NCBI RefSeq assembly: GCF_001672775.1
Contig: NZ_LZKJ01000080.1
Span: 1-64,000 of the forward strand
Direction: 5' to 3'
Length of the DNA: 64,000 nucleotides
Source: Mycobacterium kyorinense
GTDB taxonomy: Bacteria; Actinomycetota; Actinomycetes; Mycobacteriales; Mycobacteriaceae
The position numbers were made by a program, and so were the translations under genes. Of the stretch, positions 9,234-23,179 are shown piece by piece (position 1 is the stretch's first letter; every line of letters begins with the position of its first letter). The notes below the pieces were generated by a model, which saw nothing but the letters and a program-made list of their open reading frames with translations, did not search any database and had not been told where the DNA came from.

Positions 9234-10171
9234 CCGCCCGCCTCGAGATCGACCCCGCCCTCAAGGCGCTGCTGGACGCGGTATCGCTGACGTTCACCGC
9301 CGCCGACGGTGTGGAGGTCGCGCGGGCAAAGCTTCGCCAGCTGCAGGCGCCCCCGAAGATGTTGCCGCAGTTGCGAATCGAGGAACGCACAATCGGGGCA
9401 GGCGTCCCGGTGCGCATTTACTGGCCGCCGGTCGCCGAGCACACCGATTTGCCCGTCGTCGTCTTCTACCACGGCGGCGGGTGGTCGATCGGCGACCTGA
9501 ACACCCACGACGGGGTCGCCCGCGCGCATGCCGTGGGCGCCGAGGCCGTCGTGGTGTCGGTCGACTACCGGCTCGCGCCCGAGCACCCGTTCCCGGCCGG
9601 GGTCGACGACTGCTGGGCGGCCCTGCAGTGGGTCGGTGAGCATGCCGGCGAGCTGGGCGGTGACCCGAAGCGGATCGCCGTGGCCGGCGACTCCGCCGGC
9701 GGGAACCTGTCGGCGGTGATGGCGCAGCTGGCCCGCGACCACGGCGGTCCGGCGTTGGCGTTCCAGCTGCTGTGGTACCCGTCGCTGATCGGCGACCTGT
9801 CGCTGCCGTCGTTCACCGAAAATGCCGATGCGCCGATCCTGGACCGCGACGTCATCGACGCCTTCTTGCAGTGGTATGTACCCGACGTCGACCTCAGCGA
9901 CCCGACTGGCTTGCCCGCCACGTTGGTGCCGGCCAACGCCGCCGATTTGTCCGGTCTGGCGCCGGCGTACATCAGCACCGCCGAGCACGATCCGCTGCGC
10001 GACGACGGCGCCCGCTACGCAGAGTTGCTCACGGCCGCCGGTGTGCCCACCGAGCTGAGCAACGAGCCGACGCTGGTGCACGGCTTCGTCAGCTTCGCGC
10101 TGTTCGTCCCCGCCGCGGCCGAGGCGACCAACCGTGGGCTGGCCGCGCTGAAGAACGCGTTGCACGGGTAG
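9230..10171 (+). CDS. nlhH: HSL-family carboxylesterase (LipH/NlhH-like)
   Basis: Second HSL-type esterase, 313 residues, paralogue of the upstream gene and counterpart of Rv1399c. The catalytic set is complete: HGGGW (about 82-86), GDSAGGN (about 153-159), DPLRDDG (about 253) and LVHGF (about 283). The H37Rv enzyme is known as a soluble non-lipolytic esterase for short acyl chains. It is coupled to the upstream esterase by an ATGA overlap. A 96-bp gap follows before the HesB-like gene. Together with the Baeyer-Villiger-type monooxygenase downstream, the pair could hydrolyse esters made from ketones; that link is inference. Confidence 0.9.
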   Translation: MTARLEIDPALKALLDAVSLTFTAADGVEVARAKLRQLQAPPKMLPQLRIEERTIGAGVPVRIYWPPVAEHTDLPVVVFYHGGGWSIGDLNTHDGVARAHAVGAEAVVVSVDYRLAPEHPFPAGVDDCWAALQWVGEHAGELGGDPKRIAVAGDSAGGNLSAVMAQLARDHGGPALAFQLLWYPSLIGDLSLPSFTENADAPILDRDVIDAFLQWYVPDVDLSDPTGLPATLVPANAADLSGLAPAYISTAEHDPLRDDGARYAELLTAAGVPTELSNEPTLVHGFVSFALFVPAAAEATNRGLAALKNALHG

Positions 10172-10267
10172 CGCATTGCCCGTCCTGGCCTGGACCGATG
10201 CGAGCGCATCTATCCGCCACTACAGTGGGCGGCTTCCGTGACACGAACGTCGAACAGGAGCCGATTC

Positions 10268-10549
10268 ATGCTGGTACTGACGCCCGCGGCCGCTGAGGTC
10301 GTCAAGGCCGTGACCGCCGCACCAAACGCCCCCGAGGATGCCGGGCTGCGGATCGCGTCGAGCGCGGATGAACAGAACGCCTTGCAGCTCAGCGCAACAG
10401 AGGGGCCGGGTGACGGCGATCAGGTCGTGGAGGGCGACGGCGCCCGGGTGTTCCTTGAACCGAAAGTCGCCGAGTTTTTGGACGACAAGGTGTTGGACGC
10501 GCAGGTGGACGACCAGGGCGCTCACTTTGTGTTGCTCGACCAAGCGTGA
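10268..10549 (+). CDS. HesB/IscA-like small protein without cysteines
   Basis: A 93-residue protein that starts MLVLTPAAAEVVKAV, typical of the A-type Fe-S carrier (HesB/IscA) fold, and follows the family through GLRI, VFLEPKVAEFLDDKVLDA and a final beta-strand. A-type carriers bind iron-sulphur through three conserved cysteines; this protein has none, so an Fe-S carrier role is doubtful. The start is fixed by AGGAG placed seven bases before the ATG. It lies between esterase and monooxygenase genes on the same strand, with no isc/suf genes nearby. Function unknown. Confidence 0.78.
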   Translation: MLVLTPAAAEVVKAVTAAPNAPEDAGLRIASSADEQNALQLSATEGPGDGDQVVEGDGARVFLEPKVAEFLDDKVLDAQVDDQGAHFVLLDQA

Positions 10550-10643
10550 GTTGATCGCGCAGGTCCATTCCGGACCGGCGGCATAGCTCATAGAGTTGCT
10601 GCATGACCACGGCATGGGGTGCGCAGCGACGGGCGAGGCGGGT

Positions 10644-12134
10644 ATGACGACGAGTACGCAGCCCGACTACCACACCCTTGTCGTCGGCGCCGGATTCTCC
10701 GGGATCGGCGCCGCCATCAAACTCGACGAAGCCGGACTCGGTGACTACCTGGTGATCGAAGCCGGCGACGGCGTCGGTGGCACCTGGCACTGGAACACGT
10801 ATCCCGGTATCGCCGTGGATATTCCGTCGTTTTCCTACCAGTTTTCGTTCGAGCAGCGGCCCGACTGGTCGCGGACTTATGCACCGGGCAAGGAACTGAA
10901 AGCCTACGCCGAACACTGCGCCGACAAATACCGCATTCGGCCCAAGATCCGATTCAACACCAAGGTGTTGGCCGCGGACTTCGACGACGAGCAGACGCTG
11001 TGGCAGGTGCACACCGATCCCGGCGGGGTGATCACCGCGCGGTTCTTGATCAACGCCAGCGGTGTGCTCACGGTGCCCAAACTGCCGGACATCGACGGCG
11101 TCGACTCCTTCGACGGCATCACGATGCATACCGCGCGCTGGGACCACCAGCAGGACTTGAGCGGTAAGCGGGTCGGCATCATCGGCACCGGCGCATCAGC
11201 CGTTCAGGTGATTCCCGAGATCGCGCCGATCGTCAAGCAGCTCACCGTTTTTCAGCGCACACCGATCTGGTGCTTCCCGAAGTTCGACGTGCCACTGCCG
11301 CGGCTGGCGCGCTGGGCGATGCGGGTGCCGGGCGGCAAAGCGGCCCAGCGGTGGGCCAGCCAGGCCTATGTCGAGGCGACGTTCCCGATCCCGGCGCAGT
11401 ACTTCACGGTGTTCCCGATGGCGCGGTGGATGGAACGAGCCGGGCGGACCTATCTGCGCCAACAGGTCAAGGATCCGCAGGTACGCGACCAGCTCACCCC
11501 GCGTTATGCCGTGGGCTGCAAACGGCCCGGCTTCCACAACAGCTATCTGTCGACGTTCAACCGCGACAACGTCCGGCTGGTGACCGAGCCGATCGACAAG
11601 ATCACGCCGTCGGCGGTGGCCACCGCAGACGGCGACAGCCACGAGATCGACGTGCTGGTGCTGGCGACCGGTTTCAAGGTGATGGACACCGACAGCGTGC
11701 CGACGTTCGCGGTCACCGGCACCAAAGGCCGCTCGCTGAGCCAGTTTTGGGACGAGCAGCGGTTGCAGGCCTACGAAGGGGTCAGCATTCCCGGCTTCCC
11801 GAACCTGTTCAGTGTGTTCGGTCCCTACGGGTATGTCGGGTCATCGTATTTCGCTTTGATCGAAGCGCAGACACACCACATCGTGCGCTGCCTGAAGCGG
11901 GCGCATAGCGATGGCGCGTCACGAGTCGAGGTCACCGAGCAGGCCAACGACCGGTACTTCGCCGAGATGATGCGCCGCCGGCACCGCCAAGTGTTCTGGC
12001 AGGAGAGTTGCCGGCAGGCCAACAGCTACTACTTCGACAAGAACGGCGACGTGCCGCTGCGGCCCACGACGACGGTCGAGGCCTATTGGCGCAGCCGTCG
12101 TTTCGACCTCGACGACTACCGGTTCAGCGCCTAG
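10644..12134 (+). CDS. Flavin-containing monooxygenase, Baeyer-Villiger type (Rv1393c-like)
   Basis: FAD- and NADPH-binding monooxygenase of 496 residues. The FAD Rossmann motif VVGAGFSGIG is at about 14-23 and the NADPH motif IGTGASAVQ at about 181. Between them FDGITMHTARWD (about 156) fits the Baeyer-Villiger fingerprint FxGxxxHTxxW. The expected reaction is insertion of oxygen next to a ketone or oxidation of a soft heteroatom. The ATG at 10644 was preferred over an in-frame start 48 bases upstream because a GAGG-type ribosome site precedes it and the protein then aligns with the shorter Rv1393c start. The two esterases upstream would suit hydrolysis of its ester products. Confidence 0.9.
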   Translation: MTTSTQPDYHTLVVGAGFSGIGAAIKLDEAGLGDYLVIEAGDGVGGTWHWNTYPGIAVDIPSFSYQFSFEQRPDWSRTYAPGKELKAYAEHCADKYRIRPKIRFNTKVLAADFDDEQTLWQVHTDPGGVITARFLINASGVLTVPKLPDIDGVDSFDGITMHTARWDHQQDLSGKRVGIIGTGASAVQVIPEIAPIVKQLTVFQRTPIWCFPKFDVPLPRLARWAMRVPGGKAAQRWASQAYVEATFPIPAQYFTVFPMARWMERAGRTYLRQQVKDPQVRDQLTPRYAVGCKRPGFHNSYLSTFNRDNVRLVTEPIDKITPSAVATADGDSHEIDVLVLATGFKVMDTDSVPTFAVTGTKGRSLSQFWDEQRLQAYEGVSIPGFPNLFSVFGPYGYVGSSYFALIEAQTHHIVRCLKRAHSDGASRVEVTEQANDRYFAEMMRRRHRQVFWQESCRQANSYYFDKNGDVPLRPTTTVEAYWRSRRFDLDDYRFSA

Positions 12135-12239
12135 ACCGCCGAGAGTGAAGCTGCGTTCACGTTGACCGCCGAGAGTGAACTTACGTTCACGCTCGGCGGG
12201 AAAGGCGGCGGGAAAGGCGGCGGGAAAGGCGGCGGGAAG
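12135..12239 (+). repeat. Tandem 30-nt repeat with hairpin followed by a 12-bp minisatellite
   Basis: Two tandem 30-nt units (12135-12164 and 12165-12194) begin ACCGCCGAGAGTGAA. The second folds as a 15-bp stem with one mismatch: arms 12166-12180 and 12185-12199 around the loop TTAC. Immediately after come about 3.7 copies of the 12-mer GGCGGCGGGAAA (12195-12239). The block fills the gap between the convergent monooxygenase and metK genes, so the hairpin may act as a two-way terminator, although no U-run is present. Confidence 0.7.
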
Positions 12240-12251
12240 GCGCCAGGGAGA

Positions 12252-13463
<1,212 letters not shown>

Positions 13464-13505
13464 ACCCAGATCCTTCCCGTTCTCAACAAAATGTTAGTTA
13501 GGCGA

Positions 13506-13511
13506 AGTATA
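13506..13511 (-). promoter_or_regulatory. Candidate metK -10 box
   Basis: On the minus strand TATACT lies about 43 bases upstream of the metK GTG, predicting a leader of about 35 nt. No clear -35 box is seen, which is usual for mycobacterial sigma-A promoters. A long SAM-riboswitch-like leader is not possible in this 100-bp gap. Confidence 0.45.
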
Positions 13512-13563
13512 TCGCCATGTCCGTCGCCCGACCTGCCGGGGCGGGCGTCACACGATAACGCGC

Positions 13564-14808
13564 CTACCCGTTGCCGCCCTGCAGAAAGGTGGCGATTGCG
13601 TCCACGATACGACTGGCCATCAGTGTCTTGGAGCCGTGCTGCAGGGCGGTCTCCGTGCCGTCGGAGCTCAGCAGCCACCCGTCGTTACTGTCCACCTCGA
13701 AGGCCTTACCCTCGCCGACGGCGTTGACCACCAGCAGGTCGCAGCCCTTGCGGCGCAACTTAGCCCGGGCGTGGAACAACACGTCGCCGTTCTCGTCACC
13801 GGTCTCGGCGGCGAACCCGACGATGGCCCGCATGTTGGGCAGTTGGCCGTCGGCGCGGGACCGCACAGCGGTGGCCAGCACGTCATCGTTGCGGACGAGC
13901 TCGATGACCGGGGGCGCCTCGGCGCCTTTTTTGATCTTGGCGGTCGCAACCTGCGACGGACGGAAGTCGGCGACGGCCGCGGCCATCGCCAGCACGTGGG
14001 CGTCGGGCGCGTGCTTGGAGACCGCGTCACGCAGCTGTTGCGCCGAGCTGACGTGCACCACGTCGACACCGGCGGGGTCGATCAGCCCGGCGGTGTGTCC
14101 GGCGATCAGCGTCACCTCGGCGCCGCGCTGGGCGGCCACCCGCGCCAGCGCATAGCCCTGCTTTCCCGAGCTGCGGTTGCCGATGAAGCGCACCGGATCG
14201 ATCGGCTCACGGGTGCCGCCGGCGGTCACCAGCAGCCGGCAGCCGGCCATGTCGTAGGGCAGCGCGTCGTGCCGCTCCAGGAGCAACTGGACCAGTGTGG
14301 TGATCTCCTCGGCCTCGGGCAGCCGGCCGGCGCCGCTGTCGGCGCCGGTGAGCCGACCGGATGCAGGTTCCAGCACCACTGCCCCGCGACGGCGCAGCAC
14401 CGCGACGTTGTCGACGGTGGCCGGATGGAGCCACATCTCGGTGTGCATGGCGGGCGCGAACAGGACCGGACACCGCGCGGTGAGCAGGGTCGCGGTGAGC
14501 AGGTCGTCGGCCCGGCCGGCGACGGCCCGGGCCAGCAGGTCGGCGGTGGCGGGTGCGACGACGACCAAGTCGGCCTGCTGGCCGATTGCGACGTGCGGCA
14601 CCGCCGGGACATCGTCGAAGACGCCGGTATGTACCGGCTGGCCGGAGAGCGCCTCGAAGGTCGCGGCCCCGACGAAGCGAAGGGCGGATTCCGTGGGGAT
14701 GACCCGGACCTGGTGGCCGGCTTCGGTGAGCTGGCGCACCACGGTGCACGCCTTGTAGGCGGCGATGCCGCCCGACACGCCGACGACGATCCGTTTGCGG
14801 TCCATCAC
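13564..14808 (-). CDS. coaBC: Bifunctional phosphopantothenoylcysteine decarboxylase / phosphopantothenate-cysteine ligase
   Basis: Two consecutive steps of coenzyme A synthesis, 414 residues. The N-terminal CoaC flavoprotein (about 1-185) shows GVSGGIAAYKA, the VVAPATADLLA FMN region and PAMHTEMW, plus the flexible flap GADSGAGRLPE. The C-terminal CoaB ligase (about 195-414) starts with LLVTAGGTREPIDPVRFIGN and has the CTP-site lysines in TAKIKKG and AKLRRKGCD. It lies 36 bp after rpoZ and 100 bp before metK. Rv1391 (dfp) is the counterpart. The start MMDRKRIVVG is consistent with the family. Confidence 0.96.
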   Translation of the reverse strand: MMDRKRIVVGVSGGIAAYKACTVVRQLTEAGHQVRVIPTESALRFVGAATFEALSGQPVHTGVFDDVPAVPHVAIGQQADLVVVAPATADLLARAVAGRADDLLTATLLTARCPVLFAPAMHTEMWLHPATVDNVAVLRRRGAVVLEPASGRLTGADSGAGRLPEAEEITTLVQLLLERHDALPYDMAGCRLLVTAGGTREPIDPVRFIGNRSSGKQGYALARVAAQRGAEVTLIAGHTAGLIDPAGVDVVHVSSAQQLRDAVSKHAPDAHVLAMAAAVADFRPSQVATAKIKKGAEAPPVIELVRNDDVLATAVRSRADGQLPNMRAIVGFAAETGDENGDVLFHARAKLRRKGCDLLVVNAVGEGKAFEVDSNDGWLLSSDGTETALQHGSKTLMASRIVDAIATFLQGGNG

Positions 14809-14844
14809 TCCCGCTCTTCGATCATGCCGTGGCGCCTGACCGTC

Positions 14845-15869
<1,025 letters not shown>

Positions 15870-15932
15870 CGACTCCCCTCAACTAACTTGCCCGACTGGC
15901 GCTCAGGCCCTCCGGCCTGCATCGTCGTCGGG

Positions 15933-16250
15933 TTAGGAGAAGTCGAACTTTTCCAGCAGTGCCTTGCGCTGACGATCGCCGAGCCCACGCAGACGGCGGG
16001 TCGGTGCGATTTCGAGCTCGGTCATGATTTCCTGCGCCTTGACCTTGCCCACCTTCGGCAACGCCTCGAGCAGCGCAGATACCTTCATCTTGCCCAAAAC
16101 CTCGTCGGTCTCAGCGTCCTTGAGCACCTGCTTCAGGTTGGTGCCGCCGCGCTTGAGCCGGTCCTTGAGCTCGGCACGCGCTCGACGCGCGGCAGCAGCC
16201 TTCTCCAACGCGGCCGCGCGCTGCTCGTCGGTCAACTGGGGAAGGGCCAC
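15933..16250 (-). CDS. mihF: Mycobacterial integration host factor
   Basis: Small basic nucleoid protein of 105 residues that binds and bends DNA and is needed for L5-type phage integration and for growth. The sequence MALPQLTDEQRAAALEKA, the Arg/Lys-rich helix, and VSALLEALPKVGKVKAQEIM with its helix-two-turn-helix are characteristic. The GTG at 16250 is preceded by GGAGGA, which decides this start against longer annotations with an N-terminal extension. Rv1388 is the counterpart. It heads the mihF-gmk-rpoZ-coaBC-metK run. Confidence 0.95.
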   Translation of the reverse strand: MALPQLTDEQRAAALEKAAAARRARAELKDRLKRGGTNLKQVLKDAETDEVLGKMKVSALLEALPKVGKVKAQEIMTELEIAPTRRLRGLGDRQRKALLEKFDFS

Positions 16251-16855
16251 GATTCCTCCGTCTCATCGATCTTTGGTTTATCTCAGCCGGGTACTCCAGC
16301 CAGCGGAGACGACCGTACTCACGGTGCCAGACGAAATCTAACCCGCCCCCCTGGTTAGAGCTACAAAGGCCCAGCGTGCGGGGTGGTGTGGCGGTGGTTC
16401 GGCAGGATGCGCGACGGCTTGGCCGGGCATCGTCTCGACGAGCTACCACTGCCTGAGCGGGTTCCGGATCCAACTGTCTAGCAGCGGTTTTGAGGCGTCG
16501 CCCCGGCCTGGCACCGATCGGGGCAGGCCGGCCGGGACGGCCTCAAACGGTGCTGATAACCCGGAAATCGAACAATTACGCACGTCACGGCGTGTCGCGC
16601 GTGTCGCGCGGCGGGTCGCACCGGGTTCGACAGCGTGGACCCGGGCGATTTCGGGGCGCTCGGCGGCCGGATGCGGGTTGATGGAACCAGCCGACCCGTC
16701 TACTACCGTGTGTAGTAAGTGGTCGGTTTGGGCTTGGCGTGCCATGCCAGCCGCTCCCCCGGGTGGGCCCGATCTGCGGTTATAGCGACGTGCCCATCTC
16801 CGCACACGCGTACGTAAGCGCCGTCGCCAGCGATTACACAGGATAGGATCGGTTC
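16251..16855. other. 605-bp gene-free stretch upstream of mihF
   Basis: No convincing gene is seen between the divergent mihF and HTH-TOBE genes. Two short inverted repeats stand out: TCTAACC (16337-16343) with GGTTAGA (16353-16359), and TACTAC (16701-16706) with GTAGTA (16712-16717). They could be operators or transcription-control sites for mihF. In H37Rv the equivalent neighbourhood holds PE/PPE genes, which are absent here. Confidence 0.5.
16844..16849 (+). promoter_or_regulatory. Candidate -10 box for the leaderless HTH-TOBE gene
   Basis: TAGGAT sits exactly 6 nt upstream of the GTG at 16856, so transcription would start at the start codon. No Shine-Dalgarno is present, in keeping with a leaderless mRNA. 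No obvious -35 box. Confidence 0.5.
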
Positions 16856-17263
16856 GTGCCGACGATGCGGATCCGTGAGGCCGCCGAGTTGCTGGGGGTC
16901 AGCGACGACACCGTTCGGCGGTGGATCGACCAGGGCACCCTGTCGGTCAGCCACGACCAATCCGGCCGCAAGGTGATCGCCGGCGACGTCTTGGCGGAAT
17001 TCGCACGGACCAACGCGCCGCTACAGCCGCCAAACCCGCTCGGCGTCGGCAGCTCGGCACGCAACCGCTTCGTCGGCTTGGTCACCAAAGTGGAGACCGA
17101 CAAGGTGATGGCCCGGGTCGAGATGCAATGCGGACCCTTTACGGTCGTATCCCTGATGAGCGCCGAGGCCGCTCGCGAGTTGGAGCTGGAGCCCGGCAGC
17201 GTCGCGGTGGCCGTGGTCAAGGCCACCACCGTCATCGTCGAAACACCCGGCCAGTCCGCCTAA
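16856..17263 (+). CDS. Helix-turn-helix protein with TOBE (molybdate-binding-like) domain
   Basis: A 135-residue two-part protein. Residues about 4-55 form a MerR/excisionase-type helix-turn-helix (MRIREAAELLGVSDDTVRRW followed by a wing ending in a DVLAEFAR helix). Residues about 67-130 form a TOBE/Mop-like beta domain (RNRFVGLVTKVETDKVMARVEM ... VSLMSAEAARELELEPGSVAVAVVKATTVIVE), the type that binds molybdate or tungstate in ModE and ModG. A molybdate-responsive regulator is therefore likely, but no molybdenum genes are nearby. An internal ATG nine bases in is an alternative start. The gene appears leaderless. Confidence 0.82.
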   Translation: MPTMRIREAAELLGVSDDTVRRWIDQGTLSVSHDQSGRKVIAGDVLAEFARTNAPLQPPNPLGVGSSARNRFVGLVTKVETDKVMARVEMQCGPFTVVSLMSAEAARELELEPGSVAVAVVKATTVIVETPGQSA

Positions 17264-17468
17264 CCGGTCGAGGCGCCAGGATACGTCACCTCACTGCACA
17301 GCGACGTCGCTATCGTCGGCTGGCAGCGAAATCACAACGACCCGTACGCATTTCCCCTACTTGTTATCAGCCCGTCCACAACGACGATTCAGTAGGACAA
17401 CGGTTTTGCCGGTTAACGTCGGGGCGTAGGACGAAAACACATCTGCAATGAGCAAAGGAGTAGTTCCT

Positions 17469-17732
17469 ATGGACGCCAAACGAATTCTGTGCGCCTCTGC
17501 GATCGCTACCGGCGTCGGCGTGGCTGGACTTTTCGGCAGCGGGATCGCGATGGCGAACGCCGCTCCCGCACCGGGTATTTCACCGGTCGCAACCAGCAAG
17601 GGCGCACCCGCCCCGGCCCCCAATCCCAGTATCAAGCTCGACCATCACGACCGGAAAAAGGTTGTCAAGCAAGACAAGAAGCAGCTCAAGCACCACCCCG
17701 CCCAGATCACGCCAACCTCGGGGCAGCGCTGA
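17469..17732 (+). CDS. Small secreted protein of unknown function
   Basis: An 87-residue protein with a Sec signal peptide: a charged start MDAKR, a hydrophobic core (ASAIATGVGVAGLFGSGIAM) and a likely signal-peptidase site after ANA or shortly beyond (about 28-30). The mature part is proline-rich, then strongly basic (HHDRKKVVKQDKKQLKHH). AAAGGAG lies eight bases before the ATG at 17469, which decides this start over an ATG 21 bases upstream. It is about 205 bp from the HTH-TOBE gene and is followed by a hairpin terminator. No family recognised. Confidence 0.7.
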   Translation: MDAKRILCASAIATGVGVAGLFGSGIAMANAAPAPGISPVATSKGAPAPAPNPSIKLDHHDRKKVVKQDKKQLKHHPAQITPTSGQR

Positions 17733-17751
17733 GAATCCGCCCCGAAGGAAA

Positions 17752-17777
17752 GGCGGACCACCACCGAGTGGTCCGCC
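17752..17777. terminator. Bidirectional hairpin between the secreted-protein gene and pyrF
   Basis: Perfect 10-bp stem GGCGGACCAC (17752-17761) with GTGGTCCGCC (17768-17777) and a 6-nt loop, followed by ATTCCTT. It lies between two convergent genes (ends at 17732 and 17801), so it can serve both. Confidence 0.75.
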
Positions 17778-17800
17778 ATTCCTTCGACTGGTCACCGGCG

Positions 17801-18615
17801 CTATCCCGCAGTCAGGTATGCCACCGCGTCGCGCATCTGCTCACCGGCCGCGCGCAGCGCGCCGACATCCGGTCCGGCCCGCAGCACGTCGCGGGACACC
17901 GCGGGCCACAACTGGCTGCAACTCGCTCCGCCCAGCCGCGATAACGCGTCGGGCCGGCCGCCCTGGGCGCCGATGCCAGGCAGCAGCACCGGCCCATCGA
18001 GGTCGCTGAGATCGGGCACCTCGGCCAGCGTGGCGCCGACGACCACGCCCACCGAGGCGGGCTGGCGCGTCCGGTTCCATGCGGCGACGTCGTCGACCAC
18101 CGCCTGTGCGACGGTGCGACCGCCGCTCATCGCCCGCTGCACGCCGGCGCCCTCCGGGTTGGAAGTCGCGGCCAGGACGAACACTCCCCGCCCCTGGCTG
18201 GCCGCGGTATCCAGCAGTGGCTGCAGAGAACCGAAACCCAGATAGGGCGAGGCTGTCACCGCGTCGGCGGCCAGCGGCGACTCCCCCAGCCACGCGTCGG
18301 CGTAGGCGGCCATCGTCGACCCGATGTCACCCCGTTTGGCATCGGCCAGCACCAGCACACCAACGGCACGCAGGGCACCGATCGTGTGCTCCAGCACCTG
18401 GTATCCGGCCGCACCATAGGCCTCGAAAAACGCCACCTGCGGTTTGACCATGGCGAATTGCGCGAACGCCTGCACACAGGTGTCGCAGAACGCGGCCAAC
18501 CCGTCGGCTGTCAGCGGCAGATCCCAGCTGCGCAACAGTTCAGGATGCGGGTCGATCCCGAGACATAACGGTCCGCGCCGCGATCTGGCCTCGGCCAGTT
18601 TGACGCCGAATCCGG

Positions 18616-18619
<4 letters not shown>
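17801..18619 (-). CDS. pyrF: Orotidine 5'-phosphate decarboxylase
   Basis: Last step of UMP synthesis. The 272-residue protein is the longer actinobacterial type: [17 protein letters not shown] (about 17-33), [13 protein letters not shown] (about 56) and the catalytic [20 protein letters not shown] (about 90-109) with the Lys-Asp pair. The ATG overlaps the carB stop (ATGA); it is the distal gene of the pyr operon. Rv1385 is the counterpart. Confidence 0.96.
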
Positions 18620-21963
<3,344 letters not shown>

Positions 21964-21984
21964 CAGCGCCCCCCTCCCGTTCGG

Positions 21985-22046
21985 CCGCGAGGGTGCACAG
22001 ATGTACGCCATTTACGGCGTGTCGGCATACAAACACGCACGCTCGC
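21985..22046 (-). repeat. 62-nt dispersed palindromic repeat, copy B
   Basis: Second copy of the 62-nt element, here on the minus strand, inside the carA-carB gap of the pyr operon. Its first 14 bases (minus strand GCGAGCGTGCGTGT) and the central CCGACACGCCG are identical to copies A and C; the rest is more diverged. It would be transcribed with the operon and could fold through its inverted ends. Confidence 0.8.
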
Positions 22047-22060
22047 GGGGGTGGTGGCCC

Positions 22061-23179
22061 TCATCGCCGGGCCTCCATCAGGTCGACGAACTGGTCGAAC
22101 AGGTATTCCGCGTCATGCGGGCCCGCCGCGGACTCCGGATGGTATTGCACCGAGAAGGCCCGCCCGTCAACAAGTTTGACTCCCTCCACGACGCCGTCGT
22201 TGGCGCAGGTATGGCTGACGACCGCCGGGCCGAATGGTGTGTCGAACCGCTGGCCCGCCTCGCCTTCCAGAGCGAAGCCGTGGTTCTGTGCGGTCACCGC
22301 AACCCGGCCGGTGGCATGGTCGATCACCGGGATGTTGATCCCGCGGTGGCCGAACACCATCTTGTATGTCGACAGACCCAACGCCCGGCCCAGAATCTGG
22401 TTGCCGAAACAGATGCCGAACAACGGGATTCCGGCGCCGAGCACCTCGCGGGTCACCTCGACGACATGCTCGGCGGTGGCCGGGTCGCCGGGGCCATTGG
22501 ACAGGAAGACGCCGTCGGGTTTGATCTCGGCGATCTGCTCGAATGTCGTCGACGACGGCAGCACGTGGCTGCGGATGCCGCGGCGGGCGAAGTTGCGCGG
22601 CGTGTTGGTCTTGATTCCGAGGTCGAGCGCGGCCACGGTAAACCGTTGCGGCCCTTCGGGATCGACGATATAGCTGCCGTCGGTGCTGACCTGGCCGGCC
22701 AGGTCGGCGCCCAGCATCGCCTGCTGACCGCGCACCCGCTGGATCAGCTCGTCGGGGTCGGCGAGCGCGTCGCCGGAGAACACGCCCGCCTTCATCGAAC
22801 CGCGGCTGCGCAGATGCCGCACCACCGCGCGGGTGTCGATGCCGGCGATCCCGACGATCTGTTGGCGCGCCAGTTCGTCTTCGAGCGTGGTAGTGGCGCG
22901 CCAGTTCGACGGGCGCGGTGAGGGATCCCGCACGGCGTAGCCGGCGACCCAGATCCGATCGCCGCGGCTCTCGGCGTCCTCGTCGTTCCACCCGGTGTTA
23001 CCGATCTGCGGAGCAGTCGCTATCACGATCTGACGGTGGTAGCTGGGGTCGGTCAGCGTCTCCTGATAGCCCGACATCCCCGTGGAAAACACCGCTTCGC
23101 CGAGCGTTTGACCGACCGCCCCGAACGGAGTCCCGGTGAAGACCCGGCCGTCCTCGAGGACCAGCACTGCTTTACTCAT
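22061..23179 (-). CDS. carA: Carbamoyl-phosphate synthase small (glutaminase) subunit
   Basis: Supplies ammonia from glutamine to CarB. The 372-residue protein has the N-terminal CPSase small domain ([20 protein letters not shown]) and a C-terminal class I amidotransferase: FLSNGPGDP (about 230), the nucleophile in [12 protein letters not shown] (Cys about 258) and the His-Glu pair in [13 protein letters not shown] (about 343). The ATG at 23179 overlaps the end of the upstream membrane-protein gene by 8 bases; an in-frame start 42 bases earlier does not fit the conserved [12 protein letters not shown]-terminus. Confidence 0.96.
   Translation of the reverse strand: MSKAVLVLEDGRVFTGTPFGAVGQTLGEAVFSTGMSGYQETLTDPSYHRQIVIATAPQIGNTGWNDEDAESRGDRIWVAGYAVRDPSPRPSNWRATTTLEDELARQQIVGIAGIDTRAVVRHLRSRGSMKAGVFSGDALADPDELIQRVRGQQAMLGADLAGQVSTDGSYIVDPEGPQRFTVAALDLGIKTNTPRNFARRGIRSHVLPSSTTFEQIAEIKPDGVFLSNGPGDPATAEHVVEVTREVLGAGIPLFGICFGNQILGRALGLSTYKMVFGHRGINIPVIDHATGRVAVTAQNHGFALEGEAGQRFDTPFGPAVVSHTCANDGVVEGVKLVDGRAFSVQYHPESAAGPHDAEYLFDQFVDLMEARR

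Noticed and set aside
12162..12250. Frame encoding repeated GGGK across the minisatellite
   Set aside because: It arises from the 12-bp repeat and continues antisense into metK; not a gene.
16443..16805. 120-codon open frame (minus) upstream of mihF
   Set aside because: Arg/Gly/Pro-rich composition typical of GC-driven open frames, no family match, no ribosome site.
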